Source: an uncultured Collinsella sp. (lineage in GTDB: Bacteria; Actinomycetota; Coriobacteriia; Coriobacteriales; Coriobacteriaceae). From it: a stretch of DNA of 23,978 bases. Under the pieces are notes generated by a model that did no database searches, was not told where the DNA came from, and worked only from the letters and a program-made list of their open reading frames with translations. Shown here piece after piece: positions 7,381 to 16,189 of this stretch (positions within the stretch are counted from its first letter, which is position 1; each line of letters starts with the position of its first letter). A program made the translations under genes and the position numbers. The stretch is from positions 1-23,978 of the forward strand of contig CAADUS010000149.1 of the NCBI GenBank assembly GCA_900752275.1, written 5' to 3'.

Positions 7381-8559
7381 CTATAAGCCCTTCCTCCACA
7401 CCATCTTGTCCACGACGCCGGTGTAGCTCTGGATGATCTTGACCACCTTGGTGGACACGGTCTCGTCGGCGTAGTCGGGCACGGGGGCCTCGGGAAGCGA
7501 CCCCTCCGCGTCGAGTTCGACGGCGGTATGGACGGCCTGGAGCAGCCCCCTCTCGGAGATGCCGGCCAGCGTGAAGCACGCCTTGTCCAGGGCCTCGGGA
7601 CGCTCGGTGGAGGTGCGGATGCACACCGCCGGGAACGGATGCCCGACGCTCGCGAAGAAGCTGGACTCCTCGGGCAGCGTGCCGGAGTCGGAGACCACCG
7701 CGAAGGCGTTCATCTGCAGGCAGTTGTAGTCGTGGAAGCCCATGGGCTCGTGCATGCGCACGCGCGGGTCGAGTTTGAAGCCCGTGGCCTCCAGGCGCTT
7801 GCGGGAGCGCGGGTGGCAGGAGTAGAGGATCGGCATGTCGTATTTCTCCGCCAGCGCGTTGATCGCGGTGAACAGGCTCGTGAAGTTCGCCTCTGTGTCG
7901 ATGTTCTCCTCGCGGTGGGCGGACAGCAGCATGTAGCGCTTGGGCTCCAGGCCGAGCTCGGAGAGGACGTCGGAGGCCTCGATCTTGTCAAGGTTGGCGC
8001 GCAGGACCTCAGCCATGGGCGAGCCGGTGACGTAGGTGCGCTCGGGGGCGCAGCCGGTGTCCTTGAGGTAGCGGCGGGCGTGCTCGGAGTAGGCCAGGTT
8101 GACGTCGGAAATCACGTCGACGATGCGGCGGTTGGTCTCCTCTGGCAGGCACTCGTCCTTGCAGCGGTTGCCCGCCTCCATGTGGAAGATGGGGATATGG
8201 AGGCGCTTTGCCGCGATGGCGGACAGGCAGCTGTTGGTGTCGCCCAGGATCAGCAGCGCGTCGGGCTGCACCTGCATCATCAACTTGTAGCTCGCGGCGA
8301 TGATGTTGCCCACGGTCTCGCCCAGGTCGGCGCCCACGGCGTCCAGGTAGACGTCCGGGTCGTCGAGCGACAGGTCGCGGAAGAAGATGCCGTTGAGCGT
8401 GTAGTCGTAGTTCTGACCGGTGTGAGCGAGCAGGCAGTCGAAGTGGCGGCGGCACTTCTTGATGACCTCGGACAGGCGGATGACCTCGGGGCGCGTGCCC
8501 ACGATGATCAGGAGCTTCAGGCGGCCGTCGTCCTTGAATTTAAGATTTGACATACTCAT
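7381..8559 (-). CDS. capG: UDP-GlcNAc 2-epimerase-family enzyme, last step to UDP-L-FucNAc
   Basis: A non-hydrolysing UDP-N-acetylglucosamine 2-epimerase-fold protein of 392 aa. Family marks are GTRPE (21-25), LLILGDTNS with D107, HMEAGNR with E128, LPEETNRR near 139-145 and VVSDSGTLPEES in the second domain. In the CapE-CapF-CapG (FnlABC, WbjBCD) pathway this enzyme converts UDP-N-acetyl-L-pneumosamine to UDP-N-acetyl-L-fucosamine. I chose that role over plain ManNAc synthesis because capE and capF lie in the same operon. The ATG at 8557-8559 has GGGAG about 8 nt upstream. Base composition is GC-rich like capE and capF and unlike the four genes between. It is the last gene of the operon. Confidence 0.88.
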   Translation of the reverse strand: MSMSNLKFKDDGRLKLLIIVGTRPEVIRLSEVIKKCRRHFDCLLAHTGQNYDYTLNGIFFRDLSLDDPDVYLDAVGADLGETVGNIIAASYKLMMQVQPDALLILGDTNSCLSAIAAKRLHIPIFHMEAGNRCKDECLPEETNRRIVDVISDVNLAYSEHARRYLKDTGCAPERTYVTGSPMAEVLRANLDKIEASDVLSELGLEPKRYMLLSAHREENIDTEANFTSLFTAINALAEKYDMPILYSCHPRSRKRLEATGFKLDPRVRMHEPMGFHDYNCLQMNAFAVVSDSGTLPEESSFFASVGHPFPAVCIRTSTERPEALDKACFTLAGISERGLLQAVHTAVELDAEGSLPEAPVPDYADETVSTKVVKIIQSYTGVVDKMVWRKGL

Positions 8560-8643
8560 AAATACTCTCCCTTGAATAAATTACTTACATCTGAGCTGTG
8601 TGTCGTATAGAGGTGATTTCAATAAACTTTAATTAAGGGCGTC

Positions 8644-10137
8644 CTATCTTTTAAGACCAACTAAAGACTTAAATAATTGGATTTCAGATTGATTGAAATA
8701 CAGTACGAACGAAACTGCTGCATAAATAGACAGATAAACAACCGCGGATAAGATTAAGCCAAGCCATCCGTTATTTGAAATAAATGATGAAGCGATCATG
8801 GTGAATAATATTGCCACTGCCGACGTGATGATCCAGCGAGGAAATGCCGACCTAAAAAAGGGAACAACTTCAAATTCAAGATAGTTGACGTATAGCCTAC
8901 ATTGGCCAAATATTCGTACAAAATAGCTTATGCATATTGCCGCACAAGCGCCCACAGACCCAAGTTTAAAAGAAAGCAAAAAACCAAGTGCAATATTTAT
9001 AATTGCCATAACAATATAAATTATGCCTCTTTGTTTTACGTAACCAGCTGCCACTAGGGCCGTATTCTCAACTAGCAGCGGCAAGTCAAATATACTTGGA
9101 ATAATCAGAAGAACCGTGCTTAAAGCAAGTGTTCCATACTCTGGGCCAACCCAGCATGTAACAAAACGAGAACCAATGGCAACAAACCCGGAAACTATGC
9201 CACCAATGATCACGAGTTGAATGCGCCCAATACGTAGATTAAGTTCATGAAGTTTTTTTATGTCATTTGAATTCAAAATACGCGAAACCTTTGGCATAAA
9301 CAGACCGTTTAATGCGCTAGCAACTGTATACACGTAGCTTTCGAGAGAAGATGCAAGTCCAAAGACGGTGATCTCCCAAGTGTTGGAGACGATTGCTAGA
9401 ACGGAAGGCATAATCGTAAATATAAAACGTTGGCAAATTTGAACAATCATCGACCAAAAGGAAAAACCAAGAACCTCTTTGTATGAAACTTGCGAGTCCG
9501 AACGAAAAGAAAACTTAACTTTTGTTTGACGTGCGATTACAACATACTTTAAAAATGAGCAAAATAGACTAGTTCCAGCATTAATTAAAACGATTGAAAA
9601 TACGCCTTTACCTAATAAAAGTGCAAACACGATTAAACCAACCGCGGATATTTTCTGAACTAAATTAAGACCGTTGAGGGCAATAAATTTTTCATTGGCA
9701 GTCAGAATTCCATTGAAAGATATTAGAGGCAATGAAATAATGCTGTAAATGGCGACAATTATGTATAGCTGTTTAAAAATGCCTATTTGATCGGCACCCA
9801 AGTTTGCATATATCGCATCAATATTGATATACACAAAGAATAGGATGAAAAATACTACTGCAGATATGGCTGTATATAGCTTTAGCACAACACCCAAAAA
9901 AGCGTTTGCGCTATCCTCGTCACCTTTTGCGTAATATGTTGAAAGGAACCTTGAAACAGCATCGCCTAAACCGAAATCAAGTAAAAACAAATTCACTGCA
10001 GACATTGCAAGCGTATATAAACCGTAATCATTCGTTCCAATGCACGATATCATCCACGGCGTGTATAAAAGTCCACTTAATGCGTTAAATGCCACCCCTG
10101 CGTACGACAGCAGGGCACCTATTTTTAACTCTTTCAT
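8644..10137 (-). CDS. wzx: Wzx-type oligosaccharide flippase
   Basis: A 497-aa membrane protein made almost entirely of hydrophobic helices with short charged loops. It begins MKELKIGALLSYAGVAFNAL, typical of the polysaccharide biosynthesis/MATE-like flippase family, and contains FGLGDAVSRF in the first loop region as many Wzx proteins do. It should move the undecaprenyl-linked repeat unit across the membrane. It is strongly AT-rich compared with capG and capF, like other serotype-specific genes. It lies 64 nt after the acetyltransferase and 84 nt before capG in one transcript. No strong ribosome site is seen at the ATG (10135-10137). Substrate specificity cannot be inferred. Confidence 0.85.
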   Translation of the reverse strand: MKELKIGALLSYAGVAFNALSGLLYTPWMISCIGTNDYGLYTLAMSAVNLFLLDFGLGDAVSRFLSTYYAKGDEDSANAFLGVVLKLYTAISAVVFFILFFVYINIDAIYANLGADQIGIFKQLYIIVAIYSIISLPLISFNGILTANEKFIALNGLNLVQKISAVGLIVFALLLGKGVFSIVLINAGTSLFCSFLKYVVIARQTKVKFSFRSDSQVSYKEVLGFSFWSMIVQICQRFIFTIMPSVLAIVSNTWEITVFGLASSLESYVYTVASALNGLFMPKVSRILNSNDIKKLHELNLRIGRIQLVIIGGIVSGFVAIGSRFVTCWVGPEYGTLALSTVLLIIPSIFDLPLLVENTALVAAGYVKQRGIIYIVMAIINIALGFLLSFKLGSVGACAAICISYFVRIFGQCRLYVNYLEFEVVPFFRSAFPRWIITSAVAILFTMIASSFISNNGWLGLILSAVVYLSIYAAVSFVLYFNQSEIQLFKSLVGLKR

Positions 10138-10201
10138 TATTTGAATCCAAATATCTTCAGCAAAACGATTTAGACGATAGATCGAGTGATGGGCTATAAA
10201 A

Positions 10202-10711
10202 TTAAGCTAGCTTTCGAATTAATTTTGCCGGAACACCGCCGACCAGGCTATCCGCTTCAACGTTGGAAGCAACGCAGGCACAAGCAGCAACCATGCAGCC
10301 CTCACCAACGGCGATTTCGGTCACAAAAGTGCTTCGAGCACCAATCCATGACCCATTCCCAATACTTTGAGTATAGATCTCACCGTTGCCAGCTCGCCTA
10401 TCGTGTGAACCGATTGCATGTCCGCCAGTATTGAAATGTACATCAGGGGCGATATCGCAATTGTGGCCAATAATAACTTTTCCGTTGCCATTAACGGAAA
10501 AGTTTCTTCCGATCCAGCAGTTCTCTCCAATAATGACTGTACCACTTAAAAAAACAGGACCTACAATTTTAGTGCCATCACCAATTGTGTGCCCAATTGA
10601 ATTTAATAGATGACGCTTTAACTTAAATGCATCTGTTCCCGCAAGCGGACCATTTACTAGAGCAAGCACAAACTTCGTTTTTACATGCTTGAGTAACTTC
10701 TTTAAAATCAT
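10202..10711 (-). CDS. Left-handed beta-helix (hexapeptide) acyltransferase
   Basis: A 169-aa acyltransferase of the WcaF/maltose O-acetyltransferase type. After a short helical lead come hexapeptide turns (IGDGTKIVGPVFLSGTVIIG, IGENCWIG, IIGHNCDIAPDVHF). The pattern NTGGHAIGSHDRR carries the likely catalytic histidine. The tail SLVGGVPAKLIRKL matches the conserved G-x-P-A-K ending of the family. It probably O-acetylates a sugar of the repeat unit using acetyl-CoA. Its ATG overlaps the stop of the preceding glycosyltransferase by 4 nt (ATGA), so translation is coupled. The acceptor sugar is unknown. Confidence 0.85.
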   Translation of the reverse strand: MILKKLLKHVKTKFVLALVNGPLAGTDAFKLKRHLLNSIGHTIGDGTKIVGPVFLSGTVIIGENCWIGRNFSVNGNGKVIIGHNCDIAPDVHFNTGGHAIGSHDRRAGNGEIYTQSIGNGSWIGARSTFVTEIAVGEGCMVAACACVASNVEADSLVGGVPAKLIRKLA

Positions 10712-11931
10712 TGAATCATGTCCACTCGATCAGCGTAAAGGCGGGCCTCTGCCTCTGCTTCTTCATTACTTATTTCTTTCGCGATGCTGCAAGGGCCAGA
10801 TTCGAAAGGAGTTGGGCGGCCATTTTGGATACACTCGCAAAGCTCTAAGAATCGAACTACAGCAGAACTCGCGCTCCACTCTCCACTTACGGTCTGCTGA
10901 GCATTTTTACCAAGGCGGAATCTTAGGCTTTCATTTGCAGCAAGTAAATTAACGTAGTTAAAAATTGAATCGGTGTCTCCGCAAGGAAAAACCAATCCAT
11001 TGACACCATGCTGAATTAGATAACTTGTGGAACCACATGCATGGCTAGCAACGACGGCTGATCCGCATCCCATTGCTTCGTTTAAGACTGCCCCCCACCC
11101 CTCATGATAATCACTCGTGAAAAGGAAGACATCCGACATCGTCATAAAGTTTCTAACTTCGACTGGCGTTTTTGATCCGAGCATTTTAACCTGATCACTA
11201 AGCTGCCAATCATGAATAGCCTGTTTAAGTCTTACGGCTTCTGGCCCATCGCCAATAATGTTTAATCGAAAGGGAATCTCACTTGCTTTGAGCTTTAAGG
11301 CTAATTCGAGGACGTCAAAGGGTCGCTTCCAATCTAGCAAACGGCCCGCCCAAAGAAGATTTAAATCATGAGAATGAGACGATCTGGGGGAACATTCAAA
11401 TGTTTTGTGGTTGACTGAAGGAAGTTCGGGGAAGTAGCCCCATTTATATTTCTTATCTGGGAAAGCACCGAGCTTATAGAAATCAATGGCTGCATAGCTA
11501 CTTGCGCATAATAAATGAAGATTATTGAAGCGGAATCGTGAAAAAAGCCATTTATACTTCAGCAATCTCAAGGGGTTCTTTAAAAGTTGATCACCATCTT
11601 TTAGAAGTCGCTCCGCATATACAAATGTCAATTTGTCAGACCGAATACGCTTCACCAATGAAGACAAACTTGGAGCTCCAGCGCTAATAACGATATCTGC
11701 ATCACTTATTAATCGTGAAATCTCATCGTTTTCTCCATCATAGGCCTTAACAACAAATGAGTGGCTATCGTTATAATCACTGTAACCCATGTGCAAGCGC
11801 TCTTCTGGAACAGGTGTTGTAGCGATAAATCTAAACGATCCATCAACCTGTTTCATAAGCTCATTACAAATCGGGAGCTGATGATGGTTTAAAAAGTTTG
11901 ATAAAAAAACTATTTTAATCTTATTATCCAT
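10708..11931 (-). CDS. GT4-family glycosyltransferase
   Basis: A retaining GT-B glycosyltransferase of 407 aa. The donor-binding half shows LLWAGRLLDWKRPFDVLELA (the R/K pair that contacts the nucleotide sugar), LNIIGDGPE, and the E-x7-E motif in HEGWGAVLNEAMGCGSAVVA. The N-terminal half carries the acceptor domain (VFLSNFLNHHQLPICNEL). It has no signal peptide and should act at the inner face of the membrane on the growing lipid-linked oligosaccharide. It lies 72 nt after another GT4 gene and overlaps the acetyltransferase by 4 nt. It is AT-rich. The sugar transferred cannot be read from sequence. Confidence 0.87.
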   Translation of the reverse strand: MDNKIKIVFLSNFLNHHQLPICNELMKQVDGSFRFIATTPVPEERLHMGYSDYNDSHSFVVKAYDGENDEISRLISDADIVISAGAPSLSSLVKRIRSDKLTFVYAERLLKDGDQLLKNPLRLLKYKWLFSRFRFNNLHLLCASSYAAIDFYKLGAFPDKKYKWGYFPELPSVNHKTFECSPRSSHSHDLNLLWAGRLLDWKRPFDVLELALKLKASEIPFRLNIIGDGPEAVRLKQAIHDWQLSDQVKMLGSKTPVEVRNFMTMSDVFLFTSDYHEGWGAVLNEAMGCGSAVVASHACGSTSYLIQHGVNGLVFPCGDTDSIFNYVNLLAANESLRFRLGKNAQQTVSGEWSASSAVVRFLELCECIQNGRPTPFESGPCSIAKEISNEEAEAEARLYADRVDMIQ

Positions 11932-12003
11932 CTTAATTAAAAATCAATCTTGGTTCGATTTCCAAAAGGAATCCGTAGGGATCTTAAACCATAATCCGAA
12001 TCT

Positions 12004-13128
12004 CTAATGAATGACTAAATCAGACATTTTATTAATCTCTATTAAAGCAGCATCGTAGCTTTTCACGCATCGACTATTAATAAGATGAATGGTCTCCGCA
12101 CAGCCACCTGTATCATACGTGATAACAGGCGTTTTGCAGGATTCTGCTTCAAGATTAACTGTTGGATAGTTATCTTCAACCGTAGGGTTAAAAAAAACAT
12201 TGGCTGCCGAGTAAACCTTTGCAAGTTCAGTTCGATTTTCAGTCCTAGGTAAAGCTACTAGCTCATCCCTGCAATTAGCAATTTGACCTTCATTCAAACC
12301 GACAAGCACAACAACAAAACGATCAGAGTCCAGCTCATGAGCGAGTTTAATAAAATCTGCCAAACCCTTCCTGTCATTCCATGGATATGCAACACCAAGG
12401 ATCATAAATCTATTCCCTATCCCAAATTTCTCGCGAAAGTCACTTGGGGTAGGTTTAAATATTGATTTATCAATAGTGTTATATCTAACTTTGATGGGAT
12501 ACTTAGAAAGATAGCTCTGCTGAACCAGATCTGACAGCCACCGACTCGGCGTAATTATGGTCATGCGATCAGAAGGTAAAGCAGTGAATAGTTTTCTTTT
12601 CGCCTCAAAATTCTTTTTGCACGAAATGCTCGACGCAAAAGTCTTGGGATAAGCAAGCAGCTGAGGGCATCTCTCTGATACAGCACAATGAGAACGCCAC
12701 TGATTGCAACCTACATACGTAAAATGTGAGCAATGACCAGTAAACGACCAGCAATCATGGAGGGTCCACTCCACCATGCAGTCACTATTCTTCAACCATT
12801 CAAACAACATCTTAACATTGACATAGTAACCATGAATATTGTGTAAATGCACGACGTCTGGCTGAATTCTATCTAACTCGTTCAACAGCCTTCGAGTAGC
12901 AAAAGAAGAGTAAAAGCCGTGCCTCCCGGTCGCACGATCTAAGAGAGCATGAAGCTTGCAACCCAGCTCGCTAGCAAACTTACACTCATTATTCTGAGTG
13001 GATTTTCGGCCTCTTCCCCAAAACACATACGAATCATCGCCCTGTTCTATATGCTGCCTGTGCTCTTTAAACATTATCGACCCCGTAGAGCCGCTCGGAA
13101 CACAATTAACTTGAGCGTAGACCGTCAT
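12004..13128 (-). CDS. GT4-family glycosyltransferase, WcaC-like
   Basis: A 374-aa transferase with the look of colanic-acid WcaC-type enzymes. Recognisable segments are VNCVPSGSTGSIM near the start, VVHLHNIHGYYVN, the aromatic/cysteine-rich TLHDCWSFTGHCSHF and the donor site VAYPWNDRKGLADFIKLA. The carboxylate motif is PTVEDNYPTVNLEAESC. Several cysteines around residues 140-175 (GHC, GCNQWRSHC, SERCP) recur in this subgroup. The start ATG (13126-13128) lies 6 nt after the capF stop, with AGG and GAG stretches upstream. Composition changes sharply here from GC-rich capF to AT-rich, marking the edge of the variable cassette. Acceptor and sugar are unknown. Confidence 0.85.
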   Translation of the reverse strand: MTVYAQVNCVPSGSTGSIMFKEHRQHIEQGDDSYVFWGRGRKSTQNNECKFASELGCKLHALLDRATGRHGFYSSFATRRLLNELDRIQPDVVHLHNIHGYYVNVKMLFEWLKNSDCMVEWTLHDCWSFTGHCSHFTYVGCNQWRSHCAVSERCPQLLAYPKTFASSISCKKNFEAKRKLFTALPSDRMTIITPSRWLSDLVQQSYLSKYPIKVRYNTIDKSIFKPTPSDFREKFGIGNRFMILGVAYPWNDRKGLADFIKLAHELDSDRFVVVLVGLNEGQIANCRDELVALPRTENRTELAKVYSAANVFFNPTVEDNYPTVNLEAESCKTPVITYDTGGCAETIHLINSRCVKSYDAALIEINKMSDLVIH

Positions 13129-13134
13129 CTCGGC

Positions 13135-14352
13135 CTAAACCTCCTCGTAGAAGGTATCGGGGTTCTCGGGATCGAAGGGCTCGTTTGCCCACATGACCGT
13201 CACGAGGTCCTCGGTGTCGGACAGGTTGGTGATGGAGTGTGTGTAGCCCGGGATCATCTCGACCACGCGCATGTCGCCCCCCTTGACGACGTACTCGTCG
13301 ACAGGGTAGGACTCGCCCTCGGCGTCGGCCCCCACCCTCCTCAGCTTGATGGAGGCGGTGCCGGAGACCACCAGGAACCTCTCCCACTTGCTCATGTGCC
13401 AGTGGTTGCCCTTGGTGATGCCGGGCCTCGAGACGTTGACGGAGACCTGGCCGCGCTCGGGCGTTCGCAGGAACTCCGTGAACGAGCCGCGGTCGTCCAC
13501 GTTGGGCTTCAGGCCGTAGGCGAAGTTGCCCGGCTCGTAGTAGGACAGGAACGTGCTCCAGAGCTTCTTGGAGAAGGAGCCCTCGGAAAGGTCGGGCACC
13601 GAGAGGGTCTCGCGGCTGTCTCGGAAGCTGTCGAGCAGGTAGACGATCTCGCCCAGGGTCTTCACGTCGGTCTTAGGGACGTAGCAGAATCCGTCTCCCT
13701 CTACCCTCTCGAGGCCCTCATAGCCGCAGCGGTGCTCCTCGCCGAGCAGGGCGCCCAGCATCTCGTCGACCAGGTCGTCGATGTAGAGGAGCTCCAGCTC
13801 CACCGAGGGGTCGTTGACGGTGTAGGGGCGGCCGTTCGCGATGGCGTCGCAGAAGGTGGCCACGGCGGAGTTGTAGCGCGGGCGGCACCACTTGCCGTAG
13901 AGGTTGGGGAAGCGGTAGATGAGCACCGGGGCCCCGGTGCGCTCCGAGTACTCGCGGAACAGGCCCTCCCCCGCGAGCTTGGACTCGCCGTAGACCGAGC
14001 CCTCGAAGCGGCCGGACAGGCTCGCCTGCGCGGAGCTGGAGAGCATGACGGGGCATTTGTTCCCGTGGCGCTCGAGCGTGTCCAGCAGCGTCGAGGCGAA
14101 CCCGAAGTTGCCCTCCATGAACTCGGACCGGTCCTCGGGGCGGTTGACGCCGGCCAGGTTGAACACGAAGTCGGCGCGGGAGCAGTAGTCATCGAGCTCG
14201 GCGGGCGTCGAGTCGATGTCGTACTCCATGACCTCGAGGGGAAGGAGCGGCTGGTATTTGGCTCGGCGGTCCTTGCCGTCCCTAATGTTCTTCAGCGCGC
14301 AGCAGAGGTTCCTCCCCACGAAGCCCCTGGCGCCGGTGACAAGTACGCGCAC
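13135..14352 (-). CDS. capF: Bifunctional UDP-sugar reductase with C-terminal cupin (CapF)
   Basis: The second enzyme of UDP-N-acetyl-L-fucosamine synthesis, 405 aa. The N-terminal part is a short-chain dehydrogenase with TGARGFVG (6-13) and the Y121-GES-K125 pair. The C-terminal part is a cupin with metal-binding histidines in KGNHWHMSKWERF (H317, H319) and PGYTHSITN (H372). This dehydrogenase-cupin fusion is diagnostic of CapF/WbjC/FnlB, where the cupin epimerises at C3 and the reductase reduces C4. It starts at a GTG one base after the capE stop, so translation is probably coupled. It is GC-rich and closes with EPFDPENPDTFYEEV. All family residues I looked for are present. Confidence 0.92.
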   Translation of the reverse strand: MRVLVTGARGFVGRNLCCALKNIRDGKDRRAKYQPLLPLEVMEYDIDSTPAELDDYCSRADFVFNLAGVNRPEDRSEFMEGNFGFASTLLDTLERHGNKCPVMLSSSAQASLSGRFEGSVYGESKLAGEGLFREYSERTGAPVLIYRFPNLYGKWCRPRYNSAVATFCDAIANGRPYTVNDPSVELELLYIDDLVDEMLGALLGEEHRCGYEGLERVEGDGFCYVPKTDVKTLGEIVYLLDSFRDSRETLSVPDLSEGSFSKKLWSTFLSYYEPGNFAYGLKPNVDDRGSFTEFLRTPERGQVSVNVSRPGITKGNHWHMSKWERFLVVSGTASIKLRRVGADAEGESYPVDEYVVKGGDMRVVEMIPGYTHSITNLSDTEDLVTVMWANEPFDPENPDTFYEEV

Positions 14353-14353
14353 C

Positions 14354-15412
14354 CTACTGCACCGCCTCGTGCTCGCGGCCCTCGAGGGCCAGCTGCACGT
14401 ACTCGGCGGTCTTGATCTTGGCGATGGTGCCCTCCACGTCGAGCCTCTCGGTGTTGTGGGAGGTGTAGGACTCGTCGGCCTGGGTCTCCACCTCGCCGTC
14501 GACGACGAACTTGTCGTAGTTGAGGTCGCGCGAGTCGCAGGCGACGCGGTAGTAGCCGCCCATGTCCTCGGCGCGCAGTCGCTCCTCGCGGGTCATGAGG
14601 GTCTCGAAGAGCTTCTCGCCGTGGCGGGTGCCGATGACCTGGGTGCCCACGCGGCCGAAGACCTCCTGGACCGCCTCGGCGAGGTCGCCGATTGTGGAGG
14701 CCGGCGCCTTCTGGATGAACAGGTCGCCGGGGTTGGCGTGCTCGAAGGCGAACTGCACCAGGTCCACGGCCTCGTCCAGGTTCATGAGGAAGCGGGTCAT
14801 GTTGGGGTCGGTGACCGTCAGCGGCTCGCCCTTGCGGATGCGGTCGATGAACAGCGGGATGACGCTGCCGCGCGAGCACATGACGTTGCCGTAGCGGGTG
14901 CAGCAGATGGTGGTGCGTCCTGCGCCGTTGCGGGCGTTGGCGTAGATGATGGACTCCATCATGGCCTTGGACTTGCCCATGGCGTTGATGGGGTAGGCCG
15001 CCTTGTCGGTGGACAGGCACACGACGCGGTCCACGCCCTCGTCGATGGCGGCGTGCAGGACGTTGTCCGTGCCGATGACGTTGGTGCGCACGGCCTCCAT
15101 GGGGAAGAACTCGCAGGAGGGCACCTGCTTGAGGGCGGCGGCGTGGAAGATGTAGTCCACGCCGTGCATGGCGTCGCGCACGCTCTGGGCGTTGCGGACG
15201 TCTCCGATGAAGAAGCGGACCTTGGAGGCGAGCTCGGGCGACTTCTCCTGCAGGCGGTGGTGCATGTCGTCCTGCTTCTTCTCGTCGCGCGAGAACATGC
15301 GGATCTCGGCCAGGTCGGTGTTCATGAAGTGCTTGAGCACGGTGTTGCCGAACGAGCCGGTGCCGCCCGTGATCATGAGGGTCTTGTCTTTGAATGCAGT
15401 CGTAGGATTCAT
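14354..15412 (-). CDS. capE: UDP-GlcNAc 4,6-dehydratase/5-epimerase (CapE)
   Basis: The first enzyme of the UDP-N-acetyl-L-fucosamine branch, 352 aa, of the FlaA1/CapE extended short-chain dehydrogenase group. It has the NAD(P) loop TGGTGSFG (15-22), CLSTDKAAYPINAMGKSK with D136-K137, and M145-x3-K149 in place of the usual Y-x3-K. A Met at this position is what I remember for CapE/WbjB-type enzymes, so it is not a defect. HAAALKQVP and TRYGNVMCSRGS are further family marks. The ATG at 15410-15412 abuts the stop of the GT26 gene and has GGAAGG about 8 nt upstream. It is GC-rich and intact. Confidence 0.92.
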   Translation of the reverse strand: MNPTTAFKDKTLMITGGTGSFGNTVLKHFMNTDLAEIRMFSRDEKKQDDMHHRLQEKSPELASKVRFFIGDVRNAQSVRDAMHGVDYIFHAAALKQVPSCEFFPMEAVRTNVIGTDNVLHAAIDEGVDRVVCLSTDKAAYPINAMGKSKAMMESIIYANARNGAGRTTICCTRYGNVMCSRGSVIPLFIDRIRKGEPLTVTDPNMTRFLMNLDEAVDLVQFAFEHANPGDLFIQKAPASTIGDLAEAVQEVFGRVGTQVIGTRHGEKLFETLMTREERLRAEDMGGYYRVACDSRDLNYDKFVVDGEVETQADESYTSHNTERLDVEGTIAKIKTAEYVQLALEGREHEAVQ

Positions 15413-16189
15413 TTACTTGCCTTCCTTGCGCTTGGCGCCATTAAATTGATAAAAAAGAAATTTGGTATTTGTAACGAGATAACGTTTGAAGAGCCGCTTC
15501 GGCTCCTGAATAAGTCGATATAGCCACTCAAGACTCAGGTTTTGCATCCATATCGGTGCCTCCGGCACCACGCCGGCGAGGACATTAAAAGCTCCCCCCA
15601 CCCCGATCATTAACGGCTGGGGTCCGCCCTTAAGCTCATGCATGAGAACTTCTTGGCGGGGCGCGCCAAGAGCAATCCATGCAAAGTCAGCTCCTGAGTT
15701 GGCGATGCGATTTGAAAGCTCGTGCTTTTCCTTGTCCGATAAAGGACGGAAAACGGATGGCTCCATTCCCGCAATTTTCAAACCGGGGAAATCCCTATTG
15801 AGTGATTCTTTAAGGGCATCAAGATTCTTTTGCTCGTTTCCGTAGAAATAATGACTCCACCCGTATTGACTAGAAATCTCGAAAATCTCGCGCATCAAAT
15901 CCGGACCGGTAACGCGGTCCATCGATTCAAATGACTTACGGCCTACAACTGATAAGGGCTTGCCGTCGGGAACGGACATGACTGATTCCGCCTGGCAATC
16001 CCAATATGAGGGGTCATCATGAGCCAAAACAGACGTATGGGCATTTGAGACGCAAATGTACTCGCCATGGAGTTCATCGATATGTTCAGCTAGAAAATTG
16101 ATGCAATCTGACATGTTTGTTCCCGTGATCGGAACATCGATCACGGGAACGCGATTCAACTCAGAGTATTTCGAATAATCCTCGAGCAT
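15413..16189 (-). CDS. WecG/TagA/CpsF-family glycosyltransferase (GT26)
   Basis: A 258-aa membrane-associated transferase that adds the second sugar onto a lipid-linked first sugar. Family marks are VSNAHTSV (48-54), PDGKPL with D75, FFGN-like YFYGNEQ, WIALGAPRQEVLM (171-183) and NLSLEWLYRLIQEPKRLFKRYL near the end. The ATG at 16187-16189 shares a base with the stop of the preceding gene (TAATG) and has AAGGG upstream; an in-frame GTG two codons earlier is less likely. It lies between the initiating phosphoglycosyl transferase and capE, matching its expected early role in repeat-unit assembly. Donor sugar unknown; relatives use ManNAc-type or glucose donors. Confidence 0.88.
   Translation of the reverse strand: MLEDYSKYSELNRVPVIDVPITGTNMSDCINFLAEHIDELHGEYICVSNAHTSVLAHDDPSYWDCQAESVMSVPDGKPLSVVGRKSFESMDRVTGPDLMREIFEISSQYGWSHYFYGNEQKNLDALKESLNRDFPGLKIAGMEPSVFRPLSDKEKHELSNRIANSGADFAWIALGAPRQEVLMHELKGGPQPLMIGVGGAFNVLAGVVPEAPIWMQNLSLEWLYRLIQEPKRLFKRYLVTNTKFLFYQFNGAKRKEGK

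Noticed and set aside
7528..8550. Plus-strand open frame (340 codons) across capG
   Set aside because: Antisense shadow of capG, with low-complexity Gly/Val/Ala/Leu composition.
12949..14415. Long plus-strand open frame (488 codons) across capF
   Set aside because: Antisense to capF, whose motifs and family match are clear. Its composition is the Val/Gly/His/Leu-rich pattern typical of the reverse strand of GC-rich genes.
14216..15523. Long plus-strand open frame (435 codons) across capE
   Set aside because: Antisense shadow of capE; repetitive GLG/VVL composition and no recognisable domain.
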